A DNA stretch of 64,000 nucleotides, taken from positions 4,824,001-4,888,000 of the forward strand of contig NC_058155.1 of the NCBI RefSeq assembly GCF_011075055.1, read 5' to 3'. The DNA is from Mangifera indica (lineage: Eukaryota > Streptophyta > Magnoliopsida > Sapindales > Anacardiaceae). The notes under the pieces were generated by a model. It was given only the letters and a program-made list of their open reading frames with translations, was not told the origin of the DNA and did not search any database. The translations under genes and the position numbers were made by a program. Below are positions 48,696 to 61,900 of the stretch, in pieces; within the stretch, counting starts at the first letter, position 1, and each line of letters starts with the position of its first letter.

Positions 48696-51307
48696 TTAGG
48701 TTCGTGTGTGCCCTGGTTCATGGCAACGACTGTAAATCTTCGGCGTAACATTTTCTCCTTGCGATGGACGTCGATTTCTGTTGGATAGACGACCTGGACG
48801 ACGACTATCGAGGACAGGGGGCAATATAACTCTTTCTTGTGGCGAGGGCAACCAATCACATTGATTTCCAAGAGGATTGATCGGTTCCTGATATATTGCA
48901 CGGTAGACCTCGGTGCAGAAGAATGGATGAACCCATGAATTAACATTCATGAGCCTCATATATCGTGCAACAACAATGGCATACTTGCATAGAATACGTG
49001 AAAGCTGAAACTTTCTACATGTGCATGACATTTCACCAAAATCCACAATACCCATGAATCCACTAAATCCGACAACCTGATACCGAGTATGTGTAATCGG
49101 TCGAACCTCCAGACTTGCAGACTTTGATAGACGATTGCTGATCTTCTCCTCTGCCCAAGGGGTGACAAAGTTAGGACATTCGTCTGTAATTTGAAAAAAT
49201 ATTAACAACACATTTGGTAATATCCAAAACTAAGGGAAAAAAGAACACGAGAAAAAAAACATTTAATTAATAACGATTAGATACTTACTTGCATGATTTC
49301 TTCTCTCGTAAAACCATCGTTGCATGGTACCACGAATGAACTCTAGGAGCATTGTGATGGGTAAGCCTCGTGCATGTCTGACAAGGGCATTAAATGACTC
49401 AGCAATATTAGTGGTCATGATGTTGTAACGATAGCCCAGAAAGTACGTTCTACTCCAACGCTCAAATCCGATATCACGTAGGTAGGCTCCAGCTTGAGGG
49501 TTCATTGAGTCAAGAGATTGCATCATCGCCCCAAATTCTGTTTCGGTGTATGATTTTGTTGCTTTCCAATATACCCCCGCAACCTGTTAGATGTCAAAAA
49601 TTATTATATATGATTATAATTAAAACGTATGAAAAAGATCAACTGTTAGAATTTTAATTACTTGTTTAAAACACTATACCTTTGAGTCTCGTTTATACTT
49701 TGCTCGCATGTTACACAGAAGATGATGACAACAATATCCATGGTGGACATCTGGAAAGACTTCAGCCATTACCAAGTATATAGCATGATGTCGATTTGAG
49801 ATTATTGCCAAATTAGATAGGTCATGGATACATTCTTTAATCCTCTGGAGAAACCAAGACCACGTGTCATGATCTTCTTTTTTACCGACACTGAAACCAA
49901 TGGGATATATCTGGTTATTACCATCAAGAGCCACCGCAATGAATAAATGCCCCAAATATTGACCTTTAAGGAATGCAGCGTCAATGCAAATAACCGGGCA
50001 GAGATAATCTCTGAATGCACTAATGGAACATCCTAATGTCATGAAAAAATTCTTAAATTGATGGTCATCATCCGTTTCAATAGCAGTAACAGTGCCCGGA
50101 TTAGTACTCTGTAGATTATAGCAATAATCTGATAAAGTATAAATGATTCCTCTGGTGAACCCCTCAATGAATTTATAGCTCAATTTCTTGCCCGCCAAGC
50201 CTGTGAGTATGAAATATCAATTTTACATCGGTCGGCGATGTCTACAATTATTTCCTTAGGCCGATAAATTCGATCAACCATCACAAACTTTGATCTCATT
50301 AATTGACCTAAAGCTCGGGCCCCAGCTTGTTTGTGATGTGGCATGATTTGATCAATTGAACATGTGTGGGTAGGATTCATAGAGTTGATCCCCCACACTT
50401 CACCGACTGTAGACTTGGTTGAATGTATATACCACTCACAATTTTTAGCCTTGCACTTTATTTCCCACCGTTTCTTGTCAAACTTTTTTACACCAAATTG
50501 AAAAACTTTAAGAAAGGAGAATTGCGTCATGGTGTCTTTCAATTGGACTTTATTATGAAAAATATCACCAATCTTTACACCATTCTCCTCTCAAATCGAT
50601 CTGGAACCACCTGATGATGCTGATGGTTGTGGAGAAAAATCAGGAAGCCACCTAAATGGATCAGTGGGGACATTGTCAAAAAATGGCCCAGAATAATTTC
50701 CACCATCTGAATTAGGATCTTCAAGCTACAAACTATCCATACCCTCAGTAACTGATGCCATATACTCAGGCTCTACATCTTCTGAAGGAATATCGGGCAT
50801 ATCATTTCCATCAAAGTCACCCCAATCGGGAACTATATCTTTTTCTCTATGAGCCCATGAGTTTGCAATGTACAACGGGTCATTACTGAAATCAATCAAC
50901 TTTTCCAAATCGTATTCTTTTTTTACCCCACTACTTTCTTCTTCATCTTCATCTTCATCATCTTCATCTTCATCTTCTTCCTTCTGCCCTTCAATTAGGG
51001 TACATGTAACAAAAACGGGAATACATTCCTTGAAGTATTAGGACATATCAATAAGACCCTGGACATCTTTATCATTTTGGATATCTATGGGATAGTCGAG
51101 CTGAATTTTTCTTGGCTTCATTGATAGTTGAAGGTAGTTTGTCATTGGATCAATACTGCAAGACTCCTTCAAAAGCTCAATAAATCCCTCGAATGTTGTT
51201 CCATAAGAGATTTTAATCAATTGTTTGGCTCCTCCAACATATTTCATTGTGTTGTTGCCACCTTGAATCCATTGTCCCTGGTAACGAACCAATGCATAAC
51301 CATCCAT
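48696..51307 (-). pseudogene. MULE transposase pseudogene of MULE-2
   Basis: N-terminal PB1-like domain MDGYALVRYQGQW (from 51307) and an acidic Glu/Asp run (about 50990-50940). Zinc-binding KCKAKNCEWYIHS follows, then the DDE core with CIDAAFLKGQYLGHLFIAVA, NIAESFNAL (49430-49370), a SWIM-like CTCRKFQ and a knuckle-like SRCHEPGHTR. It aligns throughout with 4324-6941. Lesions: stops at about 51040, 50729 and 50600, a stop plus frameshift near 50190, catalytic Asp to Asn (ISNRHH, against ISDRHH), SWIM His to Tyr (CKYA), and first knuckle Cys to Tyr. It is inactive. Confidence 0.88.
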
Positions 51308-51571
51308 TTTAATTATCAATTCTACAATGACAAGTTTTTGAAGATAATTATTCATTTATAATAAAAAAAATCTATAATTATCTCCCTATAATTATAGATA
51401 AAAAAACAACTCCTCATATTTTTCTAATAATTTATTTATCTCCCTATAATTATTTAACAATTTATGTAACACTTTCGTATGTTATCTTATATCAAAATGC
51501 ATCCATATGTTTTTAACGTTCCATTTAAAACATTTTTATAATATCTATACTTTGAAATAGATATTCAAATT

Positions 51572-52150
51572 TTATACTTTGAAATAATTTAAAATGCCAA
51601 TAATCAAAAATTTCTTCAGAAATCTGGAAAATATAAGTCGATATATCCTAAAACAGTGAAATTCAAAAAAACGAAACTGAAATTTGAATTCTAAAAGTTG
51701 AAATACCCTAAAATGACAAGAATCGAAAAATTCTTCAGAAATCTGAAAAATACAAGTCAATATATCCAAAAACGGTAAAATTTGAAAAAATGAAACTGAA
51801 ATTCGAATTCTCAAAGTTGAAATACCCTATAATGACAAGAATAAAAAATTTCTTCGGAAATCTGAAAAATACTAGTCGATATATCCTAAAACGTTGAAAT
51901 TCGAAAAAACGGAACTGAAATTCGAATTCTAAAAGTTGAAAACCCTAGAATGGCTAGAATCAAAAAATTATTCGAAAATGTGGAAAATACGAATCGATAT
52001 ATAGTAAAACGGTGAAATTCGAAAAAACGAAACTGAAATTCGAATTCTAAAAGTTGAAATACCCTATAATGGCAACAATCGAAAAATTCTTCAGAAATCT
52101 GGATAATACGAGTCGATATATCCTAAAACGATGAAACTCGAAAAAACATA
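51572..52150 (-). repeat. 119-bp tandem satellite, right array of MULE-2
   Basis: TCGATATATCCTAAAAC recurs at 51638, 51757, 51876, 51994 and 52113. It is the same unit as the left array, inverted, about five copies. It lies between the transposase start and the TATA-containing right end. Confidence 0.92.
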
Positions 52151-52319
52151 AAATTTCAATTATAATGCGCCTACAATGTTTAATATCAAAACGCCCCCCT
52201 AATTTTAATAACATTTCATTTGACCCTCAATTATCTCTTTCTTTATTTAACACCCTTGTATGTTGTCTTGTATCAAAGCAATACCTATCTATTTTTAACA
52301 TGTTATATAAATCCTTTAT

Positions 52320-53340
52320 ATATTGTAAATTATCCAAAAACCCCCCATATTTATCTAGGATTACATTAACCCCCATATTTGTCAAACATTACATTTAACT
52401 CCTATATTACAACATAAAAACTAACTTAACAAATAAAATTAAGTTTAAGGCTTAGATTGGTATAAATACCTTTTTTCGATAAATAGTCTTTTTCAAGTCG
52501 AATTCAGAAATACGAACTTCTTCGATCCGAACGAATCCCCACTAATTGATCTTGAATAAAAATGAAAGCGAGAGAGTGAGTGTTTGAGTGATATGAGAAG
52601 TGTGTGTAATAAAAGTGAGTGAAGAGAGTTTATATAGATGAGGAGACGGGTAATTTTGACATTTTAGAAAAAGTTATGAAATAATAAAGAAATATCAAAA
52701 TGTCTTTACACTGTAAAATATCCAAAAACCCCCCATATTTACCCTAACTTACATTTAACCCCCCATACTTGTCAAACATTACATTTAACCCTCATATTAT
52801 GACATAAAAACTACACTTAACAAATAAAATTAAGTTTTAGGCTAAGATTGACATAAATACCTTTTTTTGATGAATAGTATTTTTTCAAGTCGAATTTAGA
52901 ACTACGAACTTCTTCCATCTGAACGAATCCCTACTAATTGATCTTGAATAAAAATGAAAGTGAGAGTGAGTGCTTGAGTGATATGAGAAGTGTGTGTAAT
53001 AAAAGTGAGTGAGGAGGGTTTATATAGATGAGAGGAAGGGTAATTTTGACATTTTAGAAAAAGTTTGAAATAAATAAATAAATATCAAAATGCCTTTACA
53101 ATATAAAATATCCAAAAACCCCCCATATTTATCTAAAATTACATTTAACCCCCTATAGTGAGTGAGGAGAGTTATATAAATGAGGGGAAAGGTAATTTTG
53201 ACATTTTAGAAAAAGTTTGAAATAAATAAATAAATATCAAAATGCCTTTATAATGTAAAATATCTAAAAACCCCCCATATTTATCTAAAATTATATTTAA
53301 CCCCCATAGTGAGTGAGAAGAGTTATATAAATGAGGGAAA
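52320..53340 (-). repeat. Amplified TATA-containing end repeats of MULE-2
   Basis: Blocks of 'CCAAAAACCCCCCATATTTA' start at about 52333, 52731, 53111 and 53263. Each is followed by GTGAGTGAGGAGAGTT-TATATA; read on the minus strand this gives TATATAAACTCTC or TTATATAACTC. TATA-like sites are at 52629-52636, 53019-53026, about 53172 and about 53322. The first repeat step is about 390 bp, and the later, internally deleted copies are about 150 bp apart. The direction suits transcription of the transposase. Confidence 0.75.
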
Positions 53341-53479
53341 TGGTAATTTTGGTATTCTAAAAAAAGTCATGGGCATTTTTGTTTAGGAATAGTGAATTTG
53401 GGCATTTTGGCTTGGAAATAGTGATTTTGGGCATTTTTGCTTAATGGGAGGGTATTTTGGCCATTTTTTAAAATTTCCC

Positions 53480-53488
53480 ATAAAATAA
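53480..53488. repeat. Target-site duplication of MULE-2, right copy
   Basis: ATAAAATAA, one mismatch from 41830-41838. Confidence 0.7.
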
Positions 53489-54199
53489 AGAGGCTTGGCG
53501 TGAACTACACAGGGAATACATGGTTTAATGCCAAGGATTGGCATTTGACGCCGACCCCTTGACTTTTTGTCAATTTGTTTTTTATCTGGGTTTTATTTAA
53601 AACTAAATTTTTGTATTTTTTAATTATTAATACAACATTATAACAATATTAAACAATATAACAATATGAAATCACAATATTAAATAATCTAATAATATGA
53701 AATCACAAAAAAATTATATTTCACATGAAGTTATAAATATGAATCTACCTTACATTATTTGATTTTTAATTGTTAAATAAGAAACACATAACATTAAGAT
53801 TTGAATCAAGACTGACCTGAACGTGGATAATTTGTTATGAAATCTTTGCAACAAATGTAAATTCTCTAAAGAAATTTGAAAATTTTCATCTCTTTCTCCC
53901 TTGTGTCCAATTTGAATATTTTATAATAATTTTCTTCCATGAGTTTTATTGTATAATCACATATATCTTCTTTGTTGAAGAATTTTTTTTTTTTATATTG
54001 TAGAGATTCTTTTCTTTATTAAAAGGCTAAGGAAAGAGAGTAGATTACTGTAATGGTATTCATTCTTTCTACATAGGTTTCATCAATAGGGGTATTTTAG
54101 AAAAATAAATTATTATTATTGTATGTTTATTTAAGGTTTGAGATAAGTGACCTATATATACACAATTTAAAAAAGGATAAAAAATTTAATTTCCCATCA
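53489..54199. other. Possible remnant of another MULE-1-like end
   Basis: Starts with GGCTTGGCGTGAA...AATGCCAAGGATTGGC, resembling GGTTGGCGTGAA...AATGCCAACC at 1327-1362. It later has pyrimidine-rich sequence and GGGGTATTTTAG (54089), resembling the MULE-1 TIR near 17910. The match is weak and patchy. Confidence 0.3.
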
Positions 54200-54204
54200 A
54201 ATAA

Positions 54205-55235
54205 ATAGTGAATCACATTGTCTTACCTACGGTTTGACCTTAAAACACTTTTTCATCCTTTAAACGTATAAATCATATTTTTCACCTAAAGCTTAACATC
54301 ACTAACTGAAAGTGATCCTAGCACAGGGGTAAAAAATTAAATACACAAGTATAGAAAATTAAATTACTCTATTCCCCTGTTATAAGCTCTCTACTTTCTT
54401 CTCCTATGCCATTTCTCTTTCGCCTTTGACACCTTTTTCTTTTTTTCTTGCAAATTTGATTATTCTTTGCTTTGACCACCGCAATTTTTCACGTTTGTTG
54501 CCTTGGAAGACGTAACCGCCTTTGCTTCTCTTTCGCCCTCTTGGCAGTCGCTATCAGCTTCTTCTCGCTCATGTTTGAGACTATATGCAATCACCACCAA
54601 TCGGGAAAAAAAGTAAAAAAAATTGCTTCTATTAAAGAGAATGGATTTTAGTGCTATTTGAGAGCAGAAGCAAAATTAGATTAGGAGGATTCGATTAAAG
54701 AGGGTATGTGTAGGAAGGGGTGATGAGCTGTTGTGTTTCATGGACGTGGATTGTAGGTGATTTGGTTTGGTGACAATGATGGCAGGTGAGAAGTAATGCT
54801 TTAGGGTTTTAGATTATAGAGGATTCTGTTTTGGGTTGTTGTATGCTTTGCTAATGGCTTTAACCCAAATGGGCAAAGCCAACAGGTATGACTCACCACC
54901 ATTAGCTCTGCCAAGATGAAAGCAATGATGATGTTGTTGGTGGTGGTGAATAGAGAGAGATATTGTGGAGAGTTGCAAAATGTAAAGAGATATAGTGATA
55001 GTTAGCTAATAAACCACGTGTCTAATATAGAGATTCAAGATAGTGGAGTGATGAGATAATTTTGATTTACTGTTACAAAATCACTGTCTAATCATTGTAA
55101 TACAGATTTTGTTGTGATTTTAACGGTTGATTAATGAAAGAAAATTGATACACTCACTTTTTTATATTTAATTCAAGGTGTGAAAATGTTTTTTGGACCA
55201 AGCACTTGGTGGGACAAGGTGATTCAGTCTTTTAA
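54205..55235. mobile_element. Inverted-repeat element with TGAATCAC ends, about 1 kb
   Basis: Left GTGAATCACATTGTCTTACC aligns with the complement of the right GGGACAAGGTGATTCA, and the similarity continues to TATAAATC / ATTTAATTCAAGG. No clear target duplication, so the exact ends are uncertain. No coding capacity. Confidence 0.55.
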
Positions 55236-55602
55236 AAAAGATAAATGGCGGACAATTATTTGTATTCAAGGGATGGATCACCGGTGGCAACCTTGGAGTT
55301 GAGGAAAATACCACACTTCATAGTCAACATGGAATCTCAACCATATGTAGAGAGAGAACATAAATTTACTTACACTGCGAGTGGGGAAAAATTTTCATTA
55401 ACGAACCAAAACGAAAAATCTTTTGCAAATGGCGGTCATTGTTAGTTGATAAACCACGCGGCTCGCGTGGAGATTCAGGACGTGAGGTGTTGGGGATTGT
55501 GTTTCACAAATTGAGATGTGCGTGGTGATGTGGCAATAAATAATTGGTCTTGACGTGATAGATAACGTCAAGAAAGTTTATTGTATTGTCTAAAAGAATA
55601 CC

Positions 55603-56685
55603 GGCCAAAAGACTTGCTCTTACCCAAGTTTTAGTACATCCCCCAATTTCTATTTATCAAATTTTAAAAATTTAAATAATTATTTATTTTTAAAATTTTA
55701 TTAGAATTGTCAGTTAAATATAAAAATAATTATTATTTTAATAATAATATTAAAAAATATATAATCATTTTTTTCTTTTTAAAATTTTAAAAATTGATAA
55801 TTTTCTTTTTAAACTTATTTTTTAAGTTTAAAAAATAACAATTTTATTTTTACCTTACAGTTTACATTTTTCACATATTTTTGCCTTTATGTAGGCCCCC
55901 TTAAATTTTGAATTGTATATTTCACCCCATGTACTTCATGTTTGGCACAACCCAGACTAACCTTCTTCTTCTTCTTTATCTCTGATCGAACGTCTAGCTC
56001 GAAATCAAGTCCATATTGGTCAAGGCTTTCAACCTAGAGATGGGTGGCACACAATTAGGATTTGGTTAGCACGATTCATCTTCGATTTGTGCTTCCCCCC
56101 GAGCTTTTAGTTGACAAATTGAAGAGAGAAAATGGTTGCACTATCATTGACCACCAAAGGAGAGGTCGACAAAGTGTGAAATTAGCGAAAATCAATCCTA
56201 ATATTTCACCCAATTTTGATCAATTTTGGCGTGCTTTCCACGCCAAAAAACCAATAGAGAGGCAAAGGCTGATAGCAATTTTGATTTTGGGGAAATAGGT
56301 GGTTAGAGTTGGATGGATATGACACTAGAAAAAAGGACAACAAACCAAAAATATATAAAGGGCTAGAGAACTTTTGCAAAATCTAGAGGGTAGGTGAACA
56401 ATGAGATTTTAAAATGTATAAACCTTGAAATTAGAAAAAAAATCATTTTTCAAATTAAAAAAAATGAGTTTAGAGAAAAATTATCAATTTTTTAATATTT
56501 GAGAAAAAATTAAAATAAAATTATATATTTTTAAATATTATTATTAAAATAATAATTTTATTATTTATATTTAATGAGGAATTTTAATAAAAATTTAAAA
56601 ACAAAAAAGTATTCAAATTTTTGAAAACACACGTACAAGTATTTGAAAATTGAGTAAAGCTTGGTGGGAATAAAAAACCTTTTCG
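55603..56685. mobile_element. GGCCAAAA-type inverted-repeat element, about 1.1 kb
   Basis: Left GGCCAAAAGACTTGCTCTTA. The complement of the right end reads AAAGGTTTTTTATTCCCACC and the arms stay complementary for about 200 bp through ATTATTTTAATAATAATATT. The right tip is damaged and I saw no clear duplication. The frames at 55245-55445 and 56062-56298 lack motifs. Confidence 0.6.
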
Positions 56686-58984
56686 TGTGTCACGGGCAGG
56701 CGGCTCGAAATCAGGAAAAAGTAGTCAGAAATCAGAGTTGACAGTTTGTCAAACTTTGCCGAAAGGCACAAAATCATGTCCTGACATTGGATAAGATTAT
56801 ATAATTTAAATTTTTTATTTTCTGATTAAGTAAATTAAAATTTTTAGTACTTACATTTTTTAATTTTAATATAAATTATTAAGTTTAAATATAATATTTT
56901 AAAAATTAAAATGTTAAAAAAATTTTCAAATTCAAATCATTCAATTCTAATTTAAATTTATATTAAATTAAGATATTTTCAATTAAGCGAATGTAAACTT
57001 TTTTCAAAGAAATTAAGTCAAGTTTGATTTGACATCACTAAGTATTTACTGTTGCCCTTCTAATACTATGCATTAGATATTTAATATGAGAGAGAATTGA
57101 ATTATTTTTCTAGAAAAGAGTTATGTAAAAGAAATTTAAAAAAATTATGCAAACACCCGATAAATAGATAATATGTTTACAAACTATTATATTTTAATAT
57201 AATAAAATGATTTAAAATTATAAATAATTTAAACTAAGTAAATAATGGGTCAGAGATAAATTTAAAATGCAATACAAATTAAAAAGAAGGTACATGTTGA
57301 TGAAACATTATTAATAATAGTTAAAGTAATTTAAAAATTTAATTTAATAACACTTACCCTTAAATTATCAGAAATTAGGGTTTACTCATTGCTGGTACTG
57401 CAAAATAATTGAGAGAGAAAATTGTTATTGAAACCTTTGGAGGATGGTATAATAAACTCTATAGAAATCCTAAATTTGGCCACAAATTGTTAGACTTGAA
57501 ACATAGTCTGTGAGAGAAATGTTAAATGTAATTATTTTCAATGTCACCTCGAAACTTTTAAATATTACACAATTTGATTGTTCACAATTAGTGTCAAGAT
57601 TTTAAAGAAATATAAAAGTTTTTATCATATAATTGATTTCGAATAATAGAAAAATAATACATTTTTGGACATATAATTATTTCATAAATTAATCCTTCAA
57701 GTTGAAATTGTTTTACATTTTTGTAGAATGTATAAGCATAAAACAACATTGTAACACTCAGTTGCAGAATTCCAAAACAATTTTATTGTGGCTAAATGTT
57801 AATTTATCCACAATAGACTATAAAATCATGTTATTTATTAATCAGAGACTATGACTATGACAAACCTGTTTGCGCCATTTTTTGGAAAATATTGGAGTAG
57901 AAAATGATTGATTGTCAATCCTCAAGCAAAGCCTTCCTTTCTAGTTCTCTAAATACATTACATAGAAACACGGTGCCAAGAAAATTACACGTATATCTAA
58001 AAGTAGAGAAGGGGACCTTGTCTTAATTTCATTTAGAATCAAATGAGTTAATTGGGTTGTCCCATAGAAAACTGAATAAGTTACATCGATCCACACGCTT
58101 ACAACCCAAAATTGATAATTACAATATGAAGTGTATTGGCCTGTTTATGAATAATCATATCAGATTTATAAAATAAAATTTTTTTAGACTATACATTCAC
58201 CTTGTTTTATTAAACAATAAAAATGTTTAATTAATGTACGCCCATATTGTTTCAACATTCTCCTACTTTAAAAACGTTGATTAAATTTTATATGTGTATG
58301 TAATATATTCATATTAAAAAAATAATCTTTAAAAGAAATTCTTTCGAGTAAATCACATTTTATTATTTCAAAGTGACTACTAATTTGTAAGAAAACAACA
58401 TAGAGTAGAAGCAACATTTCAGTCTAAAACAATCATATTAATATAATTGTCAATAACGAATTAAAATAATTTGTGTTTCATAACAACACAAGATGTCCAT
58501 AATTATAATTATTTACAATCATATCACATGAATCTTTAAGTTTGACATAAATAGTATCTAAATGTAATCATAATAAATATATGCTACTATATGTCTGTTT
58601 TCTCTATAAATTTTTTTTACCCTTTATGTTTCAAAGAAAACAAGAAAAATCTCACAACTTCAAATGAAGTTAATATATATATATATGTTTATACAACTCT
58701 CATATTTAAGATAAACCTTATACTTGAGATACATTGTATTTATATTATAATATCATTAATCATACAATTGTCATACTCAAGTCATACTTTATTCTTGAGA
58801 TACATGTTATATAAAACCATATGTACATCAACTATACAACTGTCATATTTAAGGGAAACATTATTCTTGAGATACATATTATATAAAACAATATGTACAA
58901 ATATATCAATCAATGAACATCATACAACAAATATGTATGAATGCTTAATTACAACATAAACTTTATTAAGGAAACACATAATAC
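56686..58984. other. AT-rich intergenic DNA, no supported gene
   Basis: Three related direct repeats of 'CATACAACTGTCATA-TTAAG...TATTCTTGAGATACAT' lie at about 58690-58890. These could belong to the 3' LTR of the copia element to the right, but no LTR pair was recognised. Confidence 0.4.
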
Positions 58985-61900
58985 ATTAATGACTCCTTCC
59001 ACTAACCCAAAATATCGAAAGATTTCAAGACACCTATATTCCCTACATGTTGTTTAAAAACAATGGCTCTTAGTCCTTTGGTTAAGGGATCAACAAGCAT
59101 GAAGTCTGTGTTAATGTATTCTACAACAATGTCATCTTTTTTGACTAAATCCCTTACTGTCAAATACTTTATTTCTATATGTTTTGATTTACTTCTAATT
59201 TTGTTATTTTAAAAAAAGAATATTGTTGCATTATTATCATGATAAATCATCAAGGGCCCAGAGATGAATTTAAATATTTGTAGCTCAGCTGTAAAATTTT
59301 TCAACCATATTGCTTGCATGATTGCTCTATAACAAGCAATAAATTATGCATATATGGTTGAAGATGCTATCAAAGTCTGTTTTGCACTTTTCTATGATAT
59401 GACCCCGCCAGTGAACAAGAAAATGAAACCTGAAGTAGACTTGTAATGAACCACACAACCACCAAAGTCTGAATCAGAATATCCCACTATTTCAAGATTC
59501 TCAACCCTTCTATAAACCAATTTGAAATCTTTTATCTTCTGTAAATATCTCATGACTTTCTTAGTAGCAATCTAGTGATTAATACTTGGACTAGAAAGAT
59601 AACGACCAAACACATTCACAATGAATGCAATGTCTAGTCTAGTACAAACTTGAACATACATTAAACTCCTAATTGCACTAGCATAAGAAACATGAGACAT
59701 AAATGCCCTCTCCACATCATTTTAAGGACATTGCTTATTACTAAGCTTATCTCCTTTCACCATAAGTACCTCACTGCTCTTATAATTGTGCATATTAAAT
59801 CTCTGAAGCACTTATTCAATGTAAGCCTTTGTGATTATCCTAGTAATCTGCGATCCCTGTCACGATGAATCTCTATATCGAGGACCAAAAATGCTTCTCC
59901 AAGGTCTTTCATATCAATAACCTTAGATAAAAATTGCTTTGACTCATGAAACAAATTACCATTATTGTTGGCTAACAGAATATCATCAACATAAAGAACT
60001 AGAAACATGAATATTCTCTTATTGATCTTAATATATATACACTGATTGAACTTGTTTTCAACAAACCCATATGAAGTTATTAACCTCATCAAACTTTAAG
60101 AAGCTTGTCTCAATCCATATATGGATTTCTTTAACTTGTATACCATATGCCTTTTTCCCTTAACTTCAAAGCCTTCTAATTACTTCTTATTGACTTTTTC
60201 ATAAAGATTTCCATTTCAAAAGGCTGTCTTCACATCCATTTGGTGAAACTCCAAATCAAAATAAGCCACCAAAGCTATAATGATTCTGAATGAATCCTTA
60301 GTGGATACCGAGGAAAAAGTTTCATTAAAGTCTATACATTTTCTCTGAGTAAAGCCCTTAATGACCAAATTTAGCTTTAAATATATCAATTCTACTTTTA
60401 AAGTCTTTCTTCGTCTTGAAAACCCATTTACAACCAATAGATCTAACTCCATCGGGAATCATTACTAGATCTTATACACCATTGGCACTCACAAATTGCA
60501 TTTATTCTTTCATAGCCTTAAATCACTTATTTAACTGTTGGCAATAAATAATTTCTTTAAAATTCACAAGATTTACAATTTGACAAATATCATGATTAGA
60601 CCTACCAAGATAGATATAATAATCATTAGAAATGGTTGGACATCTTTGTCTAGTTGATCTTTTAATTGGAATTATAACTATGGGCTCATCAGGTATAATA
60701 TTCGATATAGGCGACTAAACTAATGCAAGATTTGAAATAGTATCATCAGTAATGCCTTCATTCTAAATAAGCTTATGTTCTGAAGGATTTTTTTTTTTTT
60801 AAAAAGTTTATTGTCTTCGCTTATCAATAGGAGTTGGTAAAATACCGCTATATGCATTAGACAATGTCTCTAACCTTGATGAACCTTCTTCAAATTCCTT
60901 CAACAGTTGAGAACTACTACATTCTGTTGAATCAAACTCAAGACATTTAGTAGTTATTGACTCAATTACTCTTGTGCTATGCAAAAGACAATAAAACTTA
61001 TATCATTTAGAATATTCAAGATAACCAATGAAATATCTTCGAACAGTCTTAAGGTCTAATTTCTTCTCATTAGGGTTATAAACCCTTACTTTGACATGAC
61101 AACCCCAAACTCGAACATGTCTCAAACTAGGTTTTCTTCTTATCCAAAGCTCAAAAAGAGTCTTAGGCATTGACTTTGAAGGGACCCTATTTATAATTTA
61201 CAATACAGTCTTAATGGTTTCACCTCATAAATACTCTGATAAATTTGATCTACACATCATACTTTTCACTATATCTTTCAAAGTGAGATTATGCCTTTTA
61301 GCTATACCATTTTGTTCAAGAGTCCCAAACATAGTGTATTGAGGAACAATTTCACATTCCTGCAAATACTTGGCAAAAGGACCCATTTATTGCCTTGAAT
61401 TAGTTTATCTACCACAATATTTTCCACCTCTATCAATTCTCACAACCTTGATAATTTTCTAGTCTATTTCTCTGATTTTGTCTTAAAAATATCAAATTTT
61501 TCAAGAGCACTAGATTTCTTTTTAATTAGAAAAAACATACCCATACCTAGAATATTATCAATAAAGGTGATGAAATATTTATTACCACACAATGTGGACG
61601 AATAAGACCTACTAATATCTGTATGAATAAGCTCTAAAAGCTCATTGCTTATAGTTGAGCCATATTTCTTAGTCTCTGTCAAATTTTTTCTTATACAACC
61701 AACACAGGTCCTTAGATCTTGAAAATTTCAGAGGCAGAGAATTTCATCTTTAATCAATCTGTCAAGGCTATGCCCTAGCCTTTTATGCTTTAACAATGAT
61801 GACTTTTTTCTAATCAAAGACTTTTCATACAAACACAATTGGGAACCAAACAAAACCTATATAAATATCAAACATAAGACAACTGCTAACAAATTGTGAA

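Larger units (their letters stand above)
41839..53479. mobile_element. MULE-2: 11.6-kb decayed Mutator-like element
   Basis: Ends GGGAAATTATTAAAAATAGG and CCATTTTTTAAAATTTCCC are inverted, share the GGGAAATT terminus with MULE-1 and have a 9-bp flank with one mismatch. The terminal repeats degrade after about 90 bp into repeats of 'AAGCAAAAATGCCC'. Inside are a PMD-Ulp1 pseudogene on + (42071-48207) and a MULE transposase pseudogene on - (51307-48696), convergent. A 119-bp satellite lies near each end in inverted orientation. Both genes align with those of MULE-1 but are clearly diverged, so this is a different, older family member. Confidence 0.85.
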
